The notes: generated by a model not told the origin, from the letters alone. A stretch of 64,000 nt of DNA from Microcebus murinus (GCF_040939455.1 NC_134109.1:54154001-54218000); one strand, 5' to 3'; shown: positions 24,451 through 36,997, numbered from the stretch's first letter. Made by a program: numbers and translations.

Positions 24451-26659
24451 ACTACATAGTACATTTTGACACACAGGCAAATCTCTGATAAATCATTAAA
24501 ATTTATCTAAAGAATTAGACATTTCAACTTAACTTTTGACTGTTATTAACTTCTATTATTAACTTCTAAAACCAGACTCAAAATGTTAATATTTGAGTAT
24601 TTAGGTTCTTTGGTTTGTAAAGGTTCAGATAAATTATATATACTATCAAATACATAGGCCCGTGAATATACAAATTTTATGTATGATTTTAAAAGAATTT
24701 ATTAAATTAGGACATTTATATCCATCATTTTGAAGGATATATCTGGGTTTAATGTTCAGAATTCAATGTAGTTTCTTGACCTTAAAAGACTAATTATTAG
24801 AGAGTAATGAGTTCCAGTTTCACTACAAATCAAAAGTAATTTCTGTCTGAGTTCTAAATCATAAAAATATTAACATGTTGTTTCTGTACTTGTTTGGGAA
24901 CAACTAAGTGCTAGGGAATTTTTCTTAAGAGGCTATAAAAATGAATTTGTCATATTATATATTACATTTAAGAATAACTTAGAAGAATGTTGATGCAGTA
25001 TATGTAGAAACTGAAAGAACAAACCTAACTTTCAAACAATTTTCAATGTAAAAAGGGAATCAAAACTGAAAATTATAAAATGAAAATAGACCCAAATTCT
25101 ATGGTTTAAAAGAAAATCAGATCGCTTCGAACCAATTAAAGCACAGTGTCTTTAGTATCCATCAGAACATACAGTTCTTGGAGTCAGTCTAAAGATACAT
25201 TATAGCTAACCATATCCTAGAGGAAAGTTTCATATTTCAATATTTCAGGACTTATATCTTAACAGATAGTGTATCAGGCAGGATTACACAATTCTTCTTT
25301 AGCTACAAAATTATATTATTCTACTATTTTACTTCTCTTGAAATATAGAAAACCTCATGTCTAGCCAACAACACTGTTTATTCTTTCTCTGTATTAAGCT
25401 GTTTGTCTTTATTAACTTTTGAACTTCAGGAGACTTCATAGGGAGGAACTACATTACACAGAAGGATATCTCAGGATGATTCCATTACTTGAAGAACTTA
25501 CCAACTTATTACAGAAACATTTTTTGGACACGATTCAAAAATGAGTATGACTTCCAATATAGAAGGAGATGCTGAAAAGATACATCATTGGTGATTCATA
25601 TAGATCTACAATTGAGTAGGTATAGTAGAACCCATTATGATGAACACCTTTAACGCACTGAACTCAGTTTTACATAGTTTTATTGAAAACCATTACATAG
25701 CATCCTAAATTTATTTTGAAATAGTTACTGTACCATGAGGTATCCTGTGATGTTGAAGAAAAGTGAAAGCCAATGGGAATAATTAAGCATAGATGTAAGG
25801 CAAATGTAGATAATATAAATTATACAACAATAATTTACTAGAACTGATAATTTTAGAAAACATTTCAGAACACTGCATTATTTTCTATTTCTTCAATATC
25901 TTCCCTAGGAAAAAATTCAACTGAGTCTTAGGGGTAAAGACACAGGGAAAAACATACATCCCATACATACCATTTATGTATTAGGAAGATGGAGTCCATG
26001 TTGTTATTTTAGGTGTGCACAGAACTACTTCATCTAAATAGTTTTATTTTATGATTTTTTTAAATATCCTAACTAGATAAGGCAACACTTATAAACATTA
26101 CAGAACACATTTTTGCCTGATGTTTTAAAAAATGTAATTGAGTAAAAGAATACCTTAACTTACACTGTTACATTATTACACATAATGCTATAATTGCAAT
26201 GATTTTTATGGAACTGGACCTGATCCTAAAACTTGTATTTAGACAAAACAGGCATTGACTTCAAGTCTGTTTACAACGGAAGTCAGTGGAATTTTTCACT
26301 AAACAATACTGACCCATGTTCAACCAGTATCTATATGTAATCCTGAATTGATTATTTGTAATTATTCAAACCTATTTAAAGGTACCTGTTAAGGTATTTT
26401 AAAATAAGTGAAAGGAAATGAACATTTATTAACTATGAAATAAAAGGAAAATAAATGCCATGCCCCAAAGCAGCACCAAAGCCTTTAATCAAGTCATAAT
26501 ATTAGGAAATGAGAGAAATTGTGAAATTAAGCAAAGTTCGTAGATGAAATTAATTTTATGGTAATTTATTAGTTATAATATTCAGCTATTTATGTTATAT
26601 ATTATGATACTATATATTATGTCGTATTTCTTCAGTAATTTGATCTGAGTATTTGTATA
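24451..26659. other. AT-rich intergenic DNA
   Basis: Plain AT-rich sequence. No frame of note, no splice-site pattern and no recognised element. Confidence 0.4.
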
Positions 26660-26885
26660 ATATGGACATTATAACAGCAACCGTTTATTATGTCCTATTG
26701 TGTTACAGGCATTGTGTTTAAAAATGTCATTTTGTTATGCACTTGCATCCTGAAAATAAGCCTAAAAACTTCGGGTTTTGGTTTACAGATGAATACACTG
26801 AGGTTCATGAAGGCCAAATTAATTGCTCAAGGTGATAGAACTTGAAGCCAAGTCTGCTACAAATCTTATACTTTGTCAACTATAA
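26660..26885 (-). repeat. MIR SINE, antisense
   Basis: Shows 'aacagcaaccgtttattatg', 'gtgttacaggcattgtgttt', 'ggtttacagatgaatacact-gaggttcatgaagg', 'ttgctcaaggtgatagaact' and 'tgaagccaagtctgctac' in antisense MIR order. Good agreement for an element of this age. Confidence 0.65.
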
Positions 26886-27404
26886 AGCAGTAAAAATAAA
26901 TAGGGTGAAAATTCATAATTTTTATATTTAATTTTCATCATTATAAAATCAATATCTTTATTCATCAAAATATAGCAATTTTAAAATAAGTAAAGTAAAA
27001 TGAATATCTGTTTTTGAAAGAAATGCAGATAAATATAAAGATCAAAAAAATGTATCTATTATTCTACCACTATTGACATTCTGGTATATTTATTACCAGT
27101 TATTTCTTTCCTTCTATACTATGAATATAGGGAGATAGACATATATAATATTTTCTTAAAACTCAACCTTTCTGTATTATAAATTCTTCATCTGTAAAAA
27201 TGTAACAACAATGACCCCTATACTTCATAGGATTGTTATGAGATTTAAATATGGCAAATGGAAGAGCATAGTAAAGAACGTGGCACAAGAACCTAATGTA
27301 ATAAAAAGTAATGGTAGTTTTAAGATGAAGAAATATTTCCCAAAATGCTACTGATTTTCTTTATGAATTCTTACCTGCCTTCAAATATACTTTCTTATTT
27401 TATA

Positions 27405-28120
27405 AAACTTTCCCTGAACGTCATTACTTCCTACACCAAAACCCTGGTTCAATTCACCACCAAATCTTGATCAGCATAGCCTTTTGTACTTCCTTGATTT
27501 CCCTTTGTGTCCTTACAGTCTATTCAACATAAGCCATTTCAGGTCACTTCTCTGCTCAAAACTCAAAACTGTTTCTGGCTTCTAATCACTTTCATACTGA
27601 AAGCCAAAGCCCTTAGGCAGACCCAAGAACTCACTCTTCACAGACTTCTTCAGTGACTCCCCTGCTCACTGATTTCTCTTTGGTCATTTGTGCCCCTTGG
27701 CTATTTTATAACCATGCCAAGTTTGCTTCTGGTCCAAGGTTCTGGAACTCATCTTCCCTCAGGCTCTGTTCTGCTCTTGGATATCTTCACCACTTATTCT
27801 CCCTTTCAGTTGTCTCTCTCTGAAAATGTCTCCTCATCTGAGATGATATATTTCTTATCACCCTCAATAAAATATCAGTACTCCCTCTCCAATTCCACAC
27901 TTTATATCTCACTTTCGATATTTTCCTTCATGGCACTTATTAGCATTTTACATGTTTATTTTATGTATACATTTGTATTTGTTTATTTTATATATTTATT
28001 TGTTCATTTATTATCTATGCCCCCTATATAAAAAGTAAGTTCAAAATAATAGGGGTTTGTCTTTTTCATTCACAGTACACTTGACTAAAGCCTGGCAGAT
28101 AAATATTTGTTGAATAAATA
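27405..28120 (+). repeat. LINE2 (L2) 3' region, sense
   Basis: L2 landmarks in sense order: 'ggtcacttctctgctcaaaa', 'ctttcatactgaaagcc', 'cccttaggcag', 'cctcaggctctgttctgctc', 'ctctgaaaatgtctcctcat', 'catggcacttattagcattt' and a tail 'gcctggcagataaatatttg-ttgaataaataaa'. The 113-codon frame at 27690-28031 lies within it and is not a gene. Confidence 0.7.
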
Positions 28121-28130
28121 AATTAGGAGA

Positions 28131-28289
28131 AGCTTCTCACAGACGTGGTTTTCTGAGATGAGCTTTGAAGGATCAGATGAATTTGAACAGTAAGAAGATG
28201 ATGTAACCAATGTCTGAGGAAAAGCTTCTCACAGATGTGGTTTTCTGAGATGAGCTTTGAAGGATCAGATGAATTTGAACAGTAAGAAG
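28131..28289. repeat. Local tandem duplication, 92-base period
   Basis: The 67 bases at 28131-28197 recur at 28223-28289 with a single difference (ACG versus ATG near the start). The 25-base spacer is not shared. The duplicated unit lies at the start of an antisense L2 segment. Near-identity in otherwise old, diverged sequence indicates a recent local event. Confidence 0.93.
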
Positions 28290-28720
28290 AGATACAAGAG
28301 CAAGGGTTCTAGGGAGAACAAGCCCAGAAAATCATAATGAGTGGGAAAAAATAGAGCCTGTACAAGCCAAATAAATTTGGTTACATCATTGCGAACAGTT
28401 CAAACAGAGTAGTAATAGATGAGACTAGCGGCTGGATTATATTAGGGTTTGGAGGGCCATGAATGTCAGAGAGCAAGTTTGAATTTAATTTAATAAGCAA
28501 TGGGTAATCTCTGGAGGTTTCTGAGTATGGAAATTACATGACTGAACCACTTTAGGAAGATTTATCTTGCAGGAATATATAGTAAGGATTAAAAGAGGGA
28601 AGACTATAAGAAGAGAGTCCAGAGCTTTATATAAGCCATTCCAAACTAATTGACTCTAGCATTTGATAAAGCAGAAAAGATCTCCAGATTATAATTTATA
28701 AATCTTCCAGCTAAAGTCAA
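28140..28720 (-). repeat. LINE2 (L2) fragment, antisense
   Basis: Antisense L2 text: 'gatgagctttgaaggatcag', 'ggagggccatgaatgtcaga', 'aataagcaatgggtaatctc-tggaggtttctgag', 'aattacatgactgaaccact' and 'aggaagatttatcttgcagg'. These mirror L2's 'ccctccaatggcttcccat' and 'gatcatgtcactcctctgct' in reverse. It abuts a sense L2 copy, so two independent L2s lie tail to tail here. Confidence 0.65.
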
Positions 28721-29819
28721 TGAATTAAAATGAAATTCCTTTAATATAAAAGATAACCAGCAAAACAGTAAAGAAGTAATACAAATATATATCAAAGGAA
28801 AACTCTCAAGAAAATAAACTATGCTTAAATTGATATAAATGACTTTTAAAATGACTAATGAAAATCTGAATAGAGAAATTTATGTCCCATGACTGAAGCA
28901 GGGCTATGTCTTACATGAATACAATAGCTTACTATAAAAGAAAATTATCTTTTCCTATTTATGTCCTCTCAAAAGTATATAATGTGATGCTCTATATAGT
29001 AATGCTTTTAAAGAAATTAGATTCTTCTCAATGTTTTATTATTAAACATCTGAATTAATAGCAATAAATGATTTTATAGTATAAAATATACAACATAGAA
29101 TTAGAATTTTGGATTCTGAGTAAATAACATGGATTGATATTAGGCAAATTGGAAAAATGTAATGCAAGGAAATGATCTGTTTTTTAAGGCCACACATTTC
29201 TCCAAAATGGCCTTCAGAAATCCCTGAAAAGGGTCAGTAATTCAAATTATACTTTTCAAACAATAAGCATAAACAGTATTCATTGAATTTACATGATCTA
29301 ACAACCAATTCAGAATGGTAATTGCATATCTGAAACAAGTCATTGCTTTAAATTCATTTCATTCAGAGAAAGTTTTTGCTTTAATTTTATTCAAGTTATA
29401 TATATAGGTCCTTCCTACTTCCCAGTATTTCTTTATTGAGGAAAGTTTTTCAAATATTACTCTAAAGCAAATCTGTCACTTAATATCAATGAGCACAGGG
29501 AAAAATCTCTGAAAAAACTGTCAACTGTGTTTTATATCATCATTAATGCTTTTACATATAATTGAGTGCTTCATTTTGGTAACATTTTAAACACTATTCG
29601 AGGCACTAGGATAAAATATTAAATAAATGTTAAATATAACAAGTCCTCAAAGACATTAATGTCTGTCTAATATATGTAGACATAAAAATAAAACAAGATT
29701 TAAATATAATGTGTAACTATGATGATGAAACATACTCCGATACAGAATGGCTTCTATATAGAAAAGTAAAGTTCTAAGAAAAACATCTGTTCACCAAACA
29801 ACTCAATAGCAAAAAAGTG
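28721..29819. other. AT-rich intergenic DNA
   Basis: Plain AT-rich sequence with no gene and no recognisable element. Confidence 0.4.
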
Positions 29820-30640
29820 AATAATCTGATTAAAAATGAGCTAAAGGTCTAAACAGGTATTTCTCAAAAGACTACATGCAAATGGCCAACGGGTATATGA
29901 AAAAATGCTCAACATCACTAATCATCAGAGAAATGCAAACCAAAACAATAATGAGATATCATCTCACCCTAGTTTAAATGGTTCATATCAAAAAAACAGG
30001 AAATAATGGATGCTGGCAAGATGTGAAGAAAGAGAAACCCTCGTATACTTTGGGTGGGAATGTAAATTAGTACAGCCAGCCAATATGGAGATCAGTATGT
30101 TCTCAAAAAACCAAAAATAGGACTACCATATAATCCAGCAATTCCATTACTGGGTATATATCCAAAGAAAGGAAATCAATATATCAAAGAGATATTTGTA
30201 CTCCCATGTTTATTGCAGCACCATTTGCAATAGCCAAAATATAGAATCAACCTAAATAACCATCAATGGATGAATGGATAAAGAAAATAGGGTCTGTATA
30301 CACAATGAAATATTATTCAACCATAAAAAAGAATGAAATCCTATCACTTACAGCAACATGGATGGAACTGGAGGCCATTATGTGAAGTAAAGTAAGCCAA
30401 GCAGAGAGAGACAAATACAACATGTTCTCACTCATATGTGAGAACTAAAAAGGTGGGACCCATAAACATAGAGAGTAGATTGGTGGTTACTAGAGGCTGG
30501 GAAGGGAAGAGAGAAGGGAAGATAAAAGAAAAAAATTATATAAATACATTTATTACCACTGAACTATACACTTAAACAGTATAAAGATGGTAAATTACAT
30601 ATATATTTTACCACAATAAAGAATACATTTAAAAATGAAT
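29820..30640 (+). mobile_element. 5'-truncated older L1 (ORF2 end plus 3' UTR)
   Basis: Sense L1: 'gtatttctcaaaagactaca', 'aaatggccaacgggtatatg', 'gagaaatgcaaaccaaaaca', 'gcaattccattactgggtat', 'aatattattcaaccataaaa', 'atggatggaactggaggcca', then 3' UTR text 'attggtggttactagaggct-gggaaggg' and 'ggtaaattacatatatattt-taccacaataaa'. The 3' UTR differs from the lemur-type L1s, placing it in an older L1M/L1P-age group. Frames are interrupted. It retains the last part of ORF2 only. Confidence 0.85.
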
Positions 30641-32939
30641 AAAGATCCTGGAACTGAATCTGCAACTTATAAAAATATTCTGCAAAAAATACAGAAACCC
30701 ATCTGTGGCCTTTCCAGTACATACAATTTAAGATTAGTATGGAGAAAAAATATGTTATAGTAACCTCAACTTTGAAGGACAGGGAAAGCCCTTCCCAATA
30801 ATAGATTATAAAAATACTGTTAAATAACTAATTAGGGGATGATAGGGAAAAGAATATTTTAGCAGAAGGAAGAACAGAAGCAAAGAAACAATAACATGAA
30901 ATAGTTTAGTATGTTTAGAAAACTACATATAATTTAGTAATTCATGGACAAGATTTGTTTCAGCTACACGAATGATCCAATTAGGATTATTCTATTCTGA
31001 GAAACAGAATGGTATTTGTCTAACCTAAATAAAGTGCAGGAACCTTTGAATGTGAATGTGTTGAAGAGAGTGAAATGAAGTAAAACAATGGAATTATTTT
31101 ACAAACACATAATAGAAAACTCTTTCAAGGCCATAAAGCAGCAAGGAAGTGAAGCCCACAGATAAATGAGCATGAAGTTGGTTGAACAGTAAAACCCCAG
31201 GCTCCTGTTGTTGGATAAATTATCTGATGGTGTAATACAAGAAACAACCATAGAGCAATATGTTTTCATTAACAAAGAATATTCTTCAAAGACATTCTCA
31301 ATCCAGCACTTGAGCCACAGTAGTCTACATTATCAAAACAGAAAGAAAAGTAGGAAAATCCCCAGACTTCATGAATAACTGCAGAAAATTCTTTCTGCAA
31401 ATACAGAGACACATGGCATCTTCAACATCTTTAAAGATCTATTGAGATCTATAAATATCTACCTTTAAAAAACCAGTTGATGATGAAACTAGCCTAACAA
31501 TTTAATTTTAATAACTTACACACTAAACAAGAATTTACAGGAGTGAGACTGGCAGCTCTAATGTTAGAGTTAGTCTAACATTCACCATCATTGAACTATA
31601 TGTAATATGGACTGAACAGAAGACCCAGGAGAAGGTGAGCCCAACAGATGGATCCTACTTTAAATGTTGCTACAGCACACTAAGTTTCCTGTATCATAAC
31701 AATCCCCACCCATACAAAGCTACTCTATATCTTTATGGTACCACCAGTACTAGACACCGAATTGGTGTCTACATTGAATGTCTACATTGAATCCATGAAT
31801 TTCTGAGTATCTTATTCCCTGCTAATCTGTATATTTAACAAGGGCAACAACCATCTCTCTCTTTTTTACTGCAGTCTTTAGATCCTACCAGCTGACATAG
31901 GAAGAGTCCTATCAATAAATGTTGAATGAATCAATCAATTAGTTAAAGATGCTAAACTTGACAAAAAGAGGACCAGCCCAGAGAGAAGAATCTTTTTATC
32001 TACTCTGATAAATGATTTCACTAAGGCTTATTGAGAAAATAGTTGAGTTATTCTTAAGAAAAAATGAGAGGTAAAAGAAATTTAAAATTATAGTCAAGAT
32101 TAAGGAACTTAGAGTTGAAAGATCAGATTAGCTTCACCCTGACAGAACAGTCTCTGCCTAGAATTTGTAGCCACATGTTACAGAAGCAGTTGTGAAAAGC
32201 AAAACAAAGAATTTACTCAGCAACTTTGAAATTACTTATCAGTCAAATGCCACCTAAAACCTAGAATAAATATTAATAAAATGCTAATTTCTTTATCTGC
32301 AATAAATAAAATGAATTCTTATTATATAATACTCTCAATCACCAATTGCACAAATGGAAAATTTAAGTACATTTCATTGTTTCTCTTTCAAGAGAGAAAA
32401 TATGTATATAATTTCAAGTGACATAGAAAGGGGCTCTTAACCTAGTATTCTTTACTCAAGTCTTTGAATTATAAGAATGCTTAAAGCAACAAAAATGTCA
32501 ATCTAAAACATATTCACCAATGAACTCATCATGCATATAATTTACACTGTTCAAATAACTCTCCACTTAACACCAGCACAGATTAATGACCAGATAAACT
32601 AATACAGAGATACCTATATCTTTGGCCATGTTGTCAATTCCTTTATCATCACTTTGGCATTACAAACACAATGTATTTCTATAGTAAAGTGAAACAAATT
32701 CCATTTATAAAAATTAGGATTTTATGAAGTCAAGGAAAATAAAGTCGGATAATTTTAGAATCAAATTCATTGCTGCTGATAAATAAGGATGTGGCAAAAT
32801 TAAACCATTTGACAAATGAAAAAAATCTGGAAGAAATTTTTAATTAAGAACAGCCTTTGGGAAAATGAATTTTTTAAGTTTGATTTTTATATATTTTTGT
32901 TTGTTTTTCTTTTGCTTATTGACTTTTCCCCAGAAACTA
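30641..32939. other. AT-rich intergenic DNA
   Basis: No recognisable gene or element. A short tandem duplication 'tgtctacattgaa' occurs twice at about 31766-31793. Confidence 0.4.
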
Positions 32940-32944
32940 ACCTC

Positions 32945-33115
32945 CTAAGAAGAGGGAATAGGAGTGACTGCTAATGGATATGGAGTTGCTTTGGTGACAA
33001 TGAAAACATTCTTAAATTATATGGTGGCAATGGCCACAGAAAAACCATTAAATTGTATAAATAAGAGGGTGAATTATTCTGGTACATGAATTATATGTCA
33101 ATTAAAAAGTGGGAG
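32945..33115 (+). mobile_element. Older L1 3' UTR fragment
   Basis: Text in order: 'ggaataggagtgactgctaa-tggatatggagttgctttgg', 'gtgacaatgaaaacattctt', 'ggtggcaatggcca', 'accattaaattgtataaata' and 'ggtgaattattctggtacat-gaattatatgtcaatt'. This matches the L1MA/L1MB-type 3' UTR as I remember it. No ORF2 is attached. Confidence 0.65.
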
Positions 33116-33555
33116 ATAAATTCTTAAAAATTAACCTCCTTAGAGTTCTGCTGTGAAAGTTAAACGTGAAGTGAAATCTACCTTTTTACTCTATTCATCA
33201 AGTTTATTTGAAAATCTATAGAGGAAAGATAAGATTTTAGTGTTTTCTCTGTTCAGTAAGTGGCATATACTAGTCTTTCATTGTCACTTAGAAATATTTA
33301 TAGTTAACTTTATAATAATCTCTTATGTTTAAGTCTATGTTGTTATCAATCATTACATGTACAAGGTAAGAAGTTTCAAACTCTATAAAAAGATAAAATT
33401 AGATATCATTTGACTCTCCCACCCTAAAGAGAATCACAATCCACACCAGTGCATGTATCCTTACAAAAAATGTTAACTGATAAATTATGCATTTATGTGT
33501 ACCTGCATATGTCTGAATGTATATTTTTTACACAATGATACCATTATATACACCA
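33116..33555. other. AT-rich intergenic DNA
   Basis: No feature recognised between two L1 tails. Confidence 0.4.
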
Positions 33556-33559
33556 TGAC

Positions 33560-33710
33560 TTCCATACATAATGAGTGAGATGTGCACCATCTGGGGGATG
33601 GTCATGCTGGAGACTCAGACTTGTGGGGGGAGGGGGAAAAGGCATTCATTGAAACCTTAAAATCTGTACCCCCATCATATGCCGAAATAAAAAAAAATAA
33701 AAAAATAATG
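33560..33710 (+). mobile_element. Short lemur-type L1 3' end
   Basis: A 5'-truncated tail of about 150 bases: 'catacataatgagtgagatg-tgcaccatctgggggatggt', a G-rich run (33624-33638), 'attgaaaccttaaaatctgt' and 'acccccatcatatgccgaaa-taaaa', then a mixed A tail. It is nearly the same as the copy 2.2 kb downstream. I could not find a convincing target-site duplication. Confidence 0.85.
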
Positions 33711-35710
33711 TTAGAGTATAATAGAAAATACTATCTGAAGAACAGAAGTCTGTAATTATACTATCCCCTCTGGTTCATTATGTATTGCTAAATAGTCATC
33801 CCTTAATAATGGTGATGATAATAAAGCAGTCTGTATCTTAGAACTATGAATGGAAATACTAGCAAAAAGGTATCCTTAAAGCTGCATCATCAAAAATTAA
33901 AGAAGCAATTGATTACTTTTGATTAAAATCTTTTATCTAGAAATAATCAATTTCAATGTTTGCAGCTAAAATGAAGAAAAAATAAAAATCACGAGGAATA
34001 TTCTTTATTTGATCCAAATAAAAGGACAAAAGAAGGGAATGGAGAAAACTGTAATCTTTTGTGTGTACCTGTATGTGCACACACTTGTGTGAAGGGCTAG
34101 AGAAATGATATAAAAGGGTAACATGATTCAGATTTTTGTTTCTTTGTTTTTGCGTGGTTGCTATTGTTGGTTTAGTCAGACCTTATACTTCAATTAGGGT
34201 TCCCAGCAGTGATGTAGAGTAATGGTATTTATAATTCAACATTGCTTAATCAAAATGTCACTTTAGTCTGTCACTGGCTACACTTCAAAAAGCTGGGACT
34301 TATCTCAATTAAAAGTGAGTCTTTAGAGCACTTTGCAGATTCCATGCAGAATCATACCATAAATGCTCTACCCAAATTGAAAAAGAACAGAAAAGAGAGT
34401 GCTATTTTTATATTTCTTGCTATATTCTATTTTTGCTGATAACCTTCCAGCTCAATGATTTTCCCCTCTGAAGAATCATCTGAAGAGGTTACAAATTATA
34501 TGATATTATATTACTGTATATTCTTTTTGTTCATGATTATGAACAATCCATTGCTGATTTTAATTAAATAATAGCAATGATATTTCCATAAAAGGATTAA
34601 TTTCAGAATAATTAACCAGTCATTCAAATTTCAGTCCACTTCAACTAAAAGGATTAAAAGTACAATGTCTTAGATTATATTTAAAAGATTAAATATTCTA
34701 AATTATTCTTATCTAGTAAAATATATGGATTACATGCTACTTATACTGAAGTAAGGAACAAAGGTTATTTTGAAATATGAATATCTGAAGCTCAAGGTAT
34801 TTGACATCAAATATCTTATATGCAGAGGTATATAAGAACCATTTCCTCCTTGACAATTCAGGAGCTCCTTGTTGCACATGTAATTGAATAAACTAGTTAC
34901 ATTATACTAGAGGAAACAGGAACATTGGTTAACCACACTGCATTATTTTCTTCACAGGCTGCCACCAGCTTCCTCCCAAATGGAATGCTGAGTTGTGATG
35001 TCACCATTATTAATAAATTTTAGAGGACTCTAACCAAAAATTTATTATAAAGCAGAAACTTTCGGAGTCCCATCACTACTCTTTTGAAATAAGCTAACAA
35101 TTAAAGAATGTATGAGCATGCCCAGTCCGATAAAATATAATAATAGTACAAGTAGATGTTACCCACAGTTGTCAATTAAGACTGGAGAGTCAGGGCTACA
35201 TGCTGGGTTTTTTGTTTGTCTTTTTACTTCTTCACAGAGCTTTACAGCAAAGACACTGAAAATTTATTATTAAAACTGAGGCTAAATCACTTGATACATG
35301 GTGCATACACAAGTAACTGCATTAGGTTGGACTATCCTATGAAACACAGGTATGTTTGATTACTTGTCTCATATGCCACTTAGTAGGAACTTGAACACAG
35401 ATTTTTTTTTTTTCAAAATTCCCACAGGAATTAATTTTGGCTGTTTTATTTTTCAATTGGAAGATTCTTTATTCAATGATTGCAGGAATGCTGCAGTCCT
35501 GAGGGAAAAGCAATGAGCCTTTAGGTGGAAGAAGGCTGAGCATGAATAGCAGAGCTGACCCTATGCTGAAACAGACTCTCAAACTTACCCAGTTCACCCC
35601 AGGCCAGGGGTTTATAACTTCCTTCCTCTAACTGAAACCATTATAGAAGCCAATACAAAATATGGCTTATCGCACTTAAAACTGAGTTCATTATTATCCC
35701 TGCGACCTTA
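33711..35710. other. AT-rich intergenic DNA
   Basis: No gene recognised. A 65-codon frame at 34242-34439 is unsupported. A T run occurs at about 35401-35413. Confidence 0.4.
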
Positions 35711-35931
35711 AAATTAAATGATAGTAGAACAGTAACAGGGTATTGGGCAGGGGGGAGGGGGCGGGTATATACATACATAATGAGTGAGATGTGCACCACC
35801 TGGGGGATGGTCATGCTGGAAACTCAGACTTGTGGGGGCGGAGGAAAGGCCATTTATTGAAACCTTAAAATCTGTACCCCCATAATACGCCAAAATTAAA
35901 AAAATAAAAAAAAAATTAAATGATAGTAGAA
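35711..35931 (+). mobile_element. Short lemur-type L1 insertion with perfect 19-bp TSD
   Basis: A 5'-truncated L1 3' UTR of about 180 bases: a G-rich run at 35746-35763, 'gagtgagatgtgcaccacct', 'aaaccttaaaatctgtaccc', 'ataatacgcc' and an A-rich tail. It is bracketed by the exact direct repeat AAATTAAATGATAGTAGAA at 35711-35729 and 35913-35931. The perfect duplication and low divergence mean a recent L1-machinery insertion. The 99-codon minus frame across it is an artefact. Confidence 0.95.
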
Positions 35932-36588
35932 AGCTAAAAAGGAGGTAGACAGGAAAATATGGATTTGTCACTATCAAAAGAAAGAGTATGATTTCTAGAA
36001 ATGGGTAAATCACAATGGATAGTTCTATACCTCAAAAGATTGAAAAATAGATGATGATAATGAATATAAAAGCCATGATAATTACCCGGCATTTGTATGA
36101 TCTCTACGGTACAAACAGAAAAAGAGGCTATCTAAGAATTTTACAAAAACTTTGTCTAAATTCAGCCATTATCATATTCACTTCTGCAGTTTTACTACAC
36201 TGTATTTTATTAAAATATGAATAAAAGATTGCATCTCCACAACCTTTTAGCTTAGAATTTATTCATAATCTTCTTTTAATGTGTGAAAATTTTGAACAGT
36301 ACAATATACAGCATGCATATCAACAGAGATTTGGTATTTGATAAAAATAAGCTTATGCAAAAGTTCTGTACATTCATGTACATATATGGCCTCTGACTGT
36401 TCTGTTATAATAAGACAAAGCTTGGCTTATACAAATATTACAAGCATTAACTTCTCATGAAAAAACTGACAAATGCAATTTTATTTGTAGTAAAATTCTA
36501 TTAGACCTACTCATTTCAAAGGTTTTACAGTAAAACTGTAGCTGGATAATTTTCAATTTGTTCCCCTAAAATAACAAAACTTGCTAAG
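35932..36588. other. AT-rich intergenic DNA
   Basis: No gene or recognisable element. Confidence 0.4.
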
Positions 36589-36690
36589 ATTTGTTATCTT
36601 AAAATTTGTTGTCTTAAAGATTTGTTATCTTAAACCAAGAAGATTTGTTATCTTCTTGATTATCAAGAAGATAACAATTATCTGATTATC
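36589..36690. repeat. Direct repeats ending in a perfect 16-bp inverted repeat
   Basis: A unit like GATTTGTTATCTTA recurs three times, once with a changed base. The last copy runs into a perfect inverted repeat, TTGTTATCTTCTTGAT (36645-36660) and ATCAAGAAGATAACAA (36662-36677), separated by a single T. The structure could form a tight hairpin. A template switch during replication would explain it. Confidence 0.9.
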
Positions 36691-36775
36691 AAACCAAAAT
36701 ACTAAAATTTTACTAAAGCTATATTCACTTTTGAATTTCACATGGAGAAGAGTAGCTTTTCATAGAAAATAATTG

Positions 36776-36836
36776 TGAAAGAAAGGAAGGGAGGGAAGAA
36801 TAGAAGGAGATAAAGGACAGAAGGAAGGAAGGGACA
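36776..36836. repeat. Polypurine low-complexity tract
   Basis: GAAAGGAAGGGAGGG-type sequence almost without pyrimidines. It pairs in composition with the pyrimidine tract 170 bases downstream. Confidence 0.7.
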
Positions 36837-36997
36837 AACAAGCCAAACAGTGCCTTGACTTCTACTAAGCAAGTTCAGAGATGTAACTACAGCATAATTC
36901 CAAAAATATAACTGAAAAGAACCAAGTAAACTTAGCAGCATCTTCCCCAGGAGAAGATTAGGGAGCGTAAGTATAGTACATTGATCTCTCCTGAGCT

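Noticed and set aside
27690..28031. 113-codon plus-strand frame as a gene
   Set aside because: Lies entirely inside an L2 3' region and has no start or splice context.
35714..36013. 99-codon minus-strand frame with PPPPPCP
   Set aside because: The prolines come from the G-rich run of an antisense-read L1 3' UTR.
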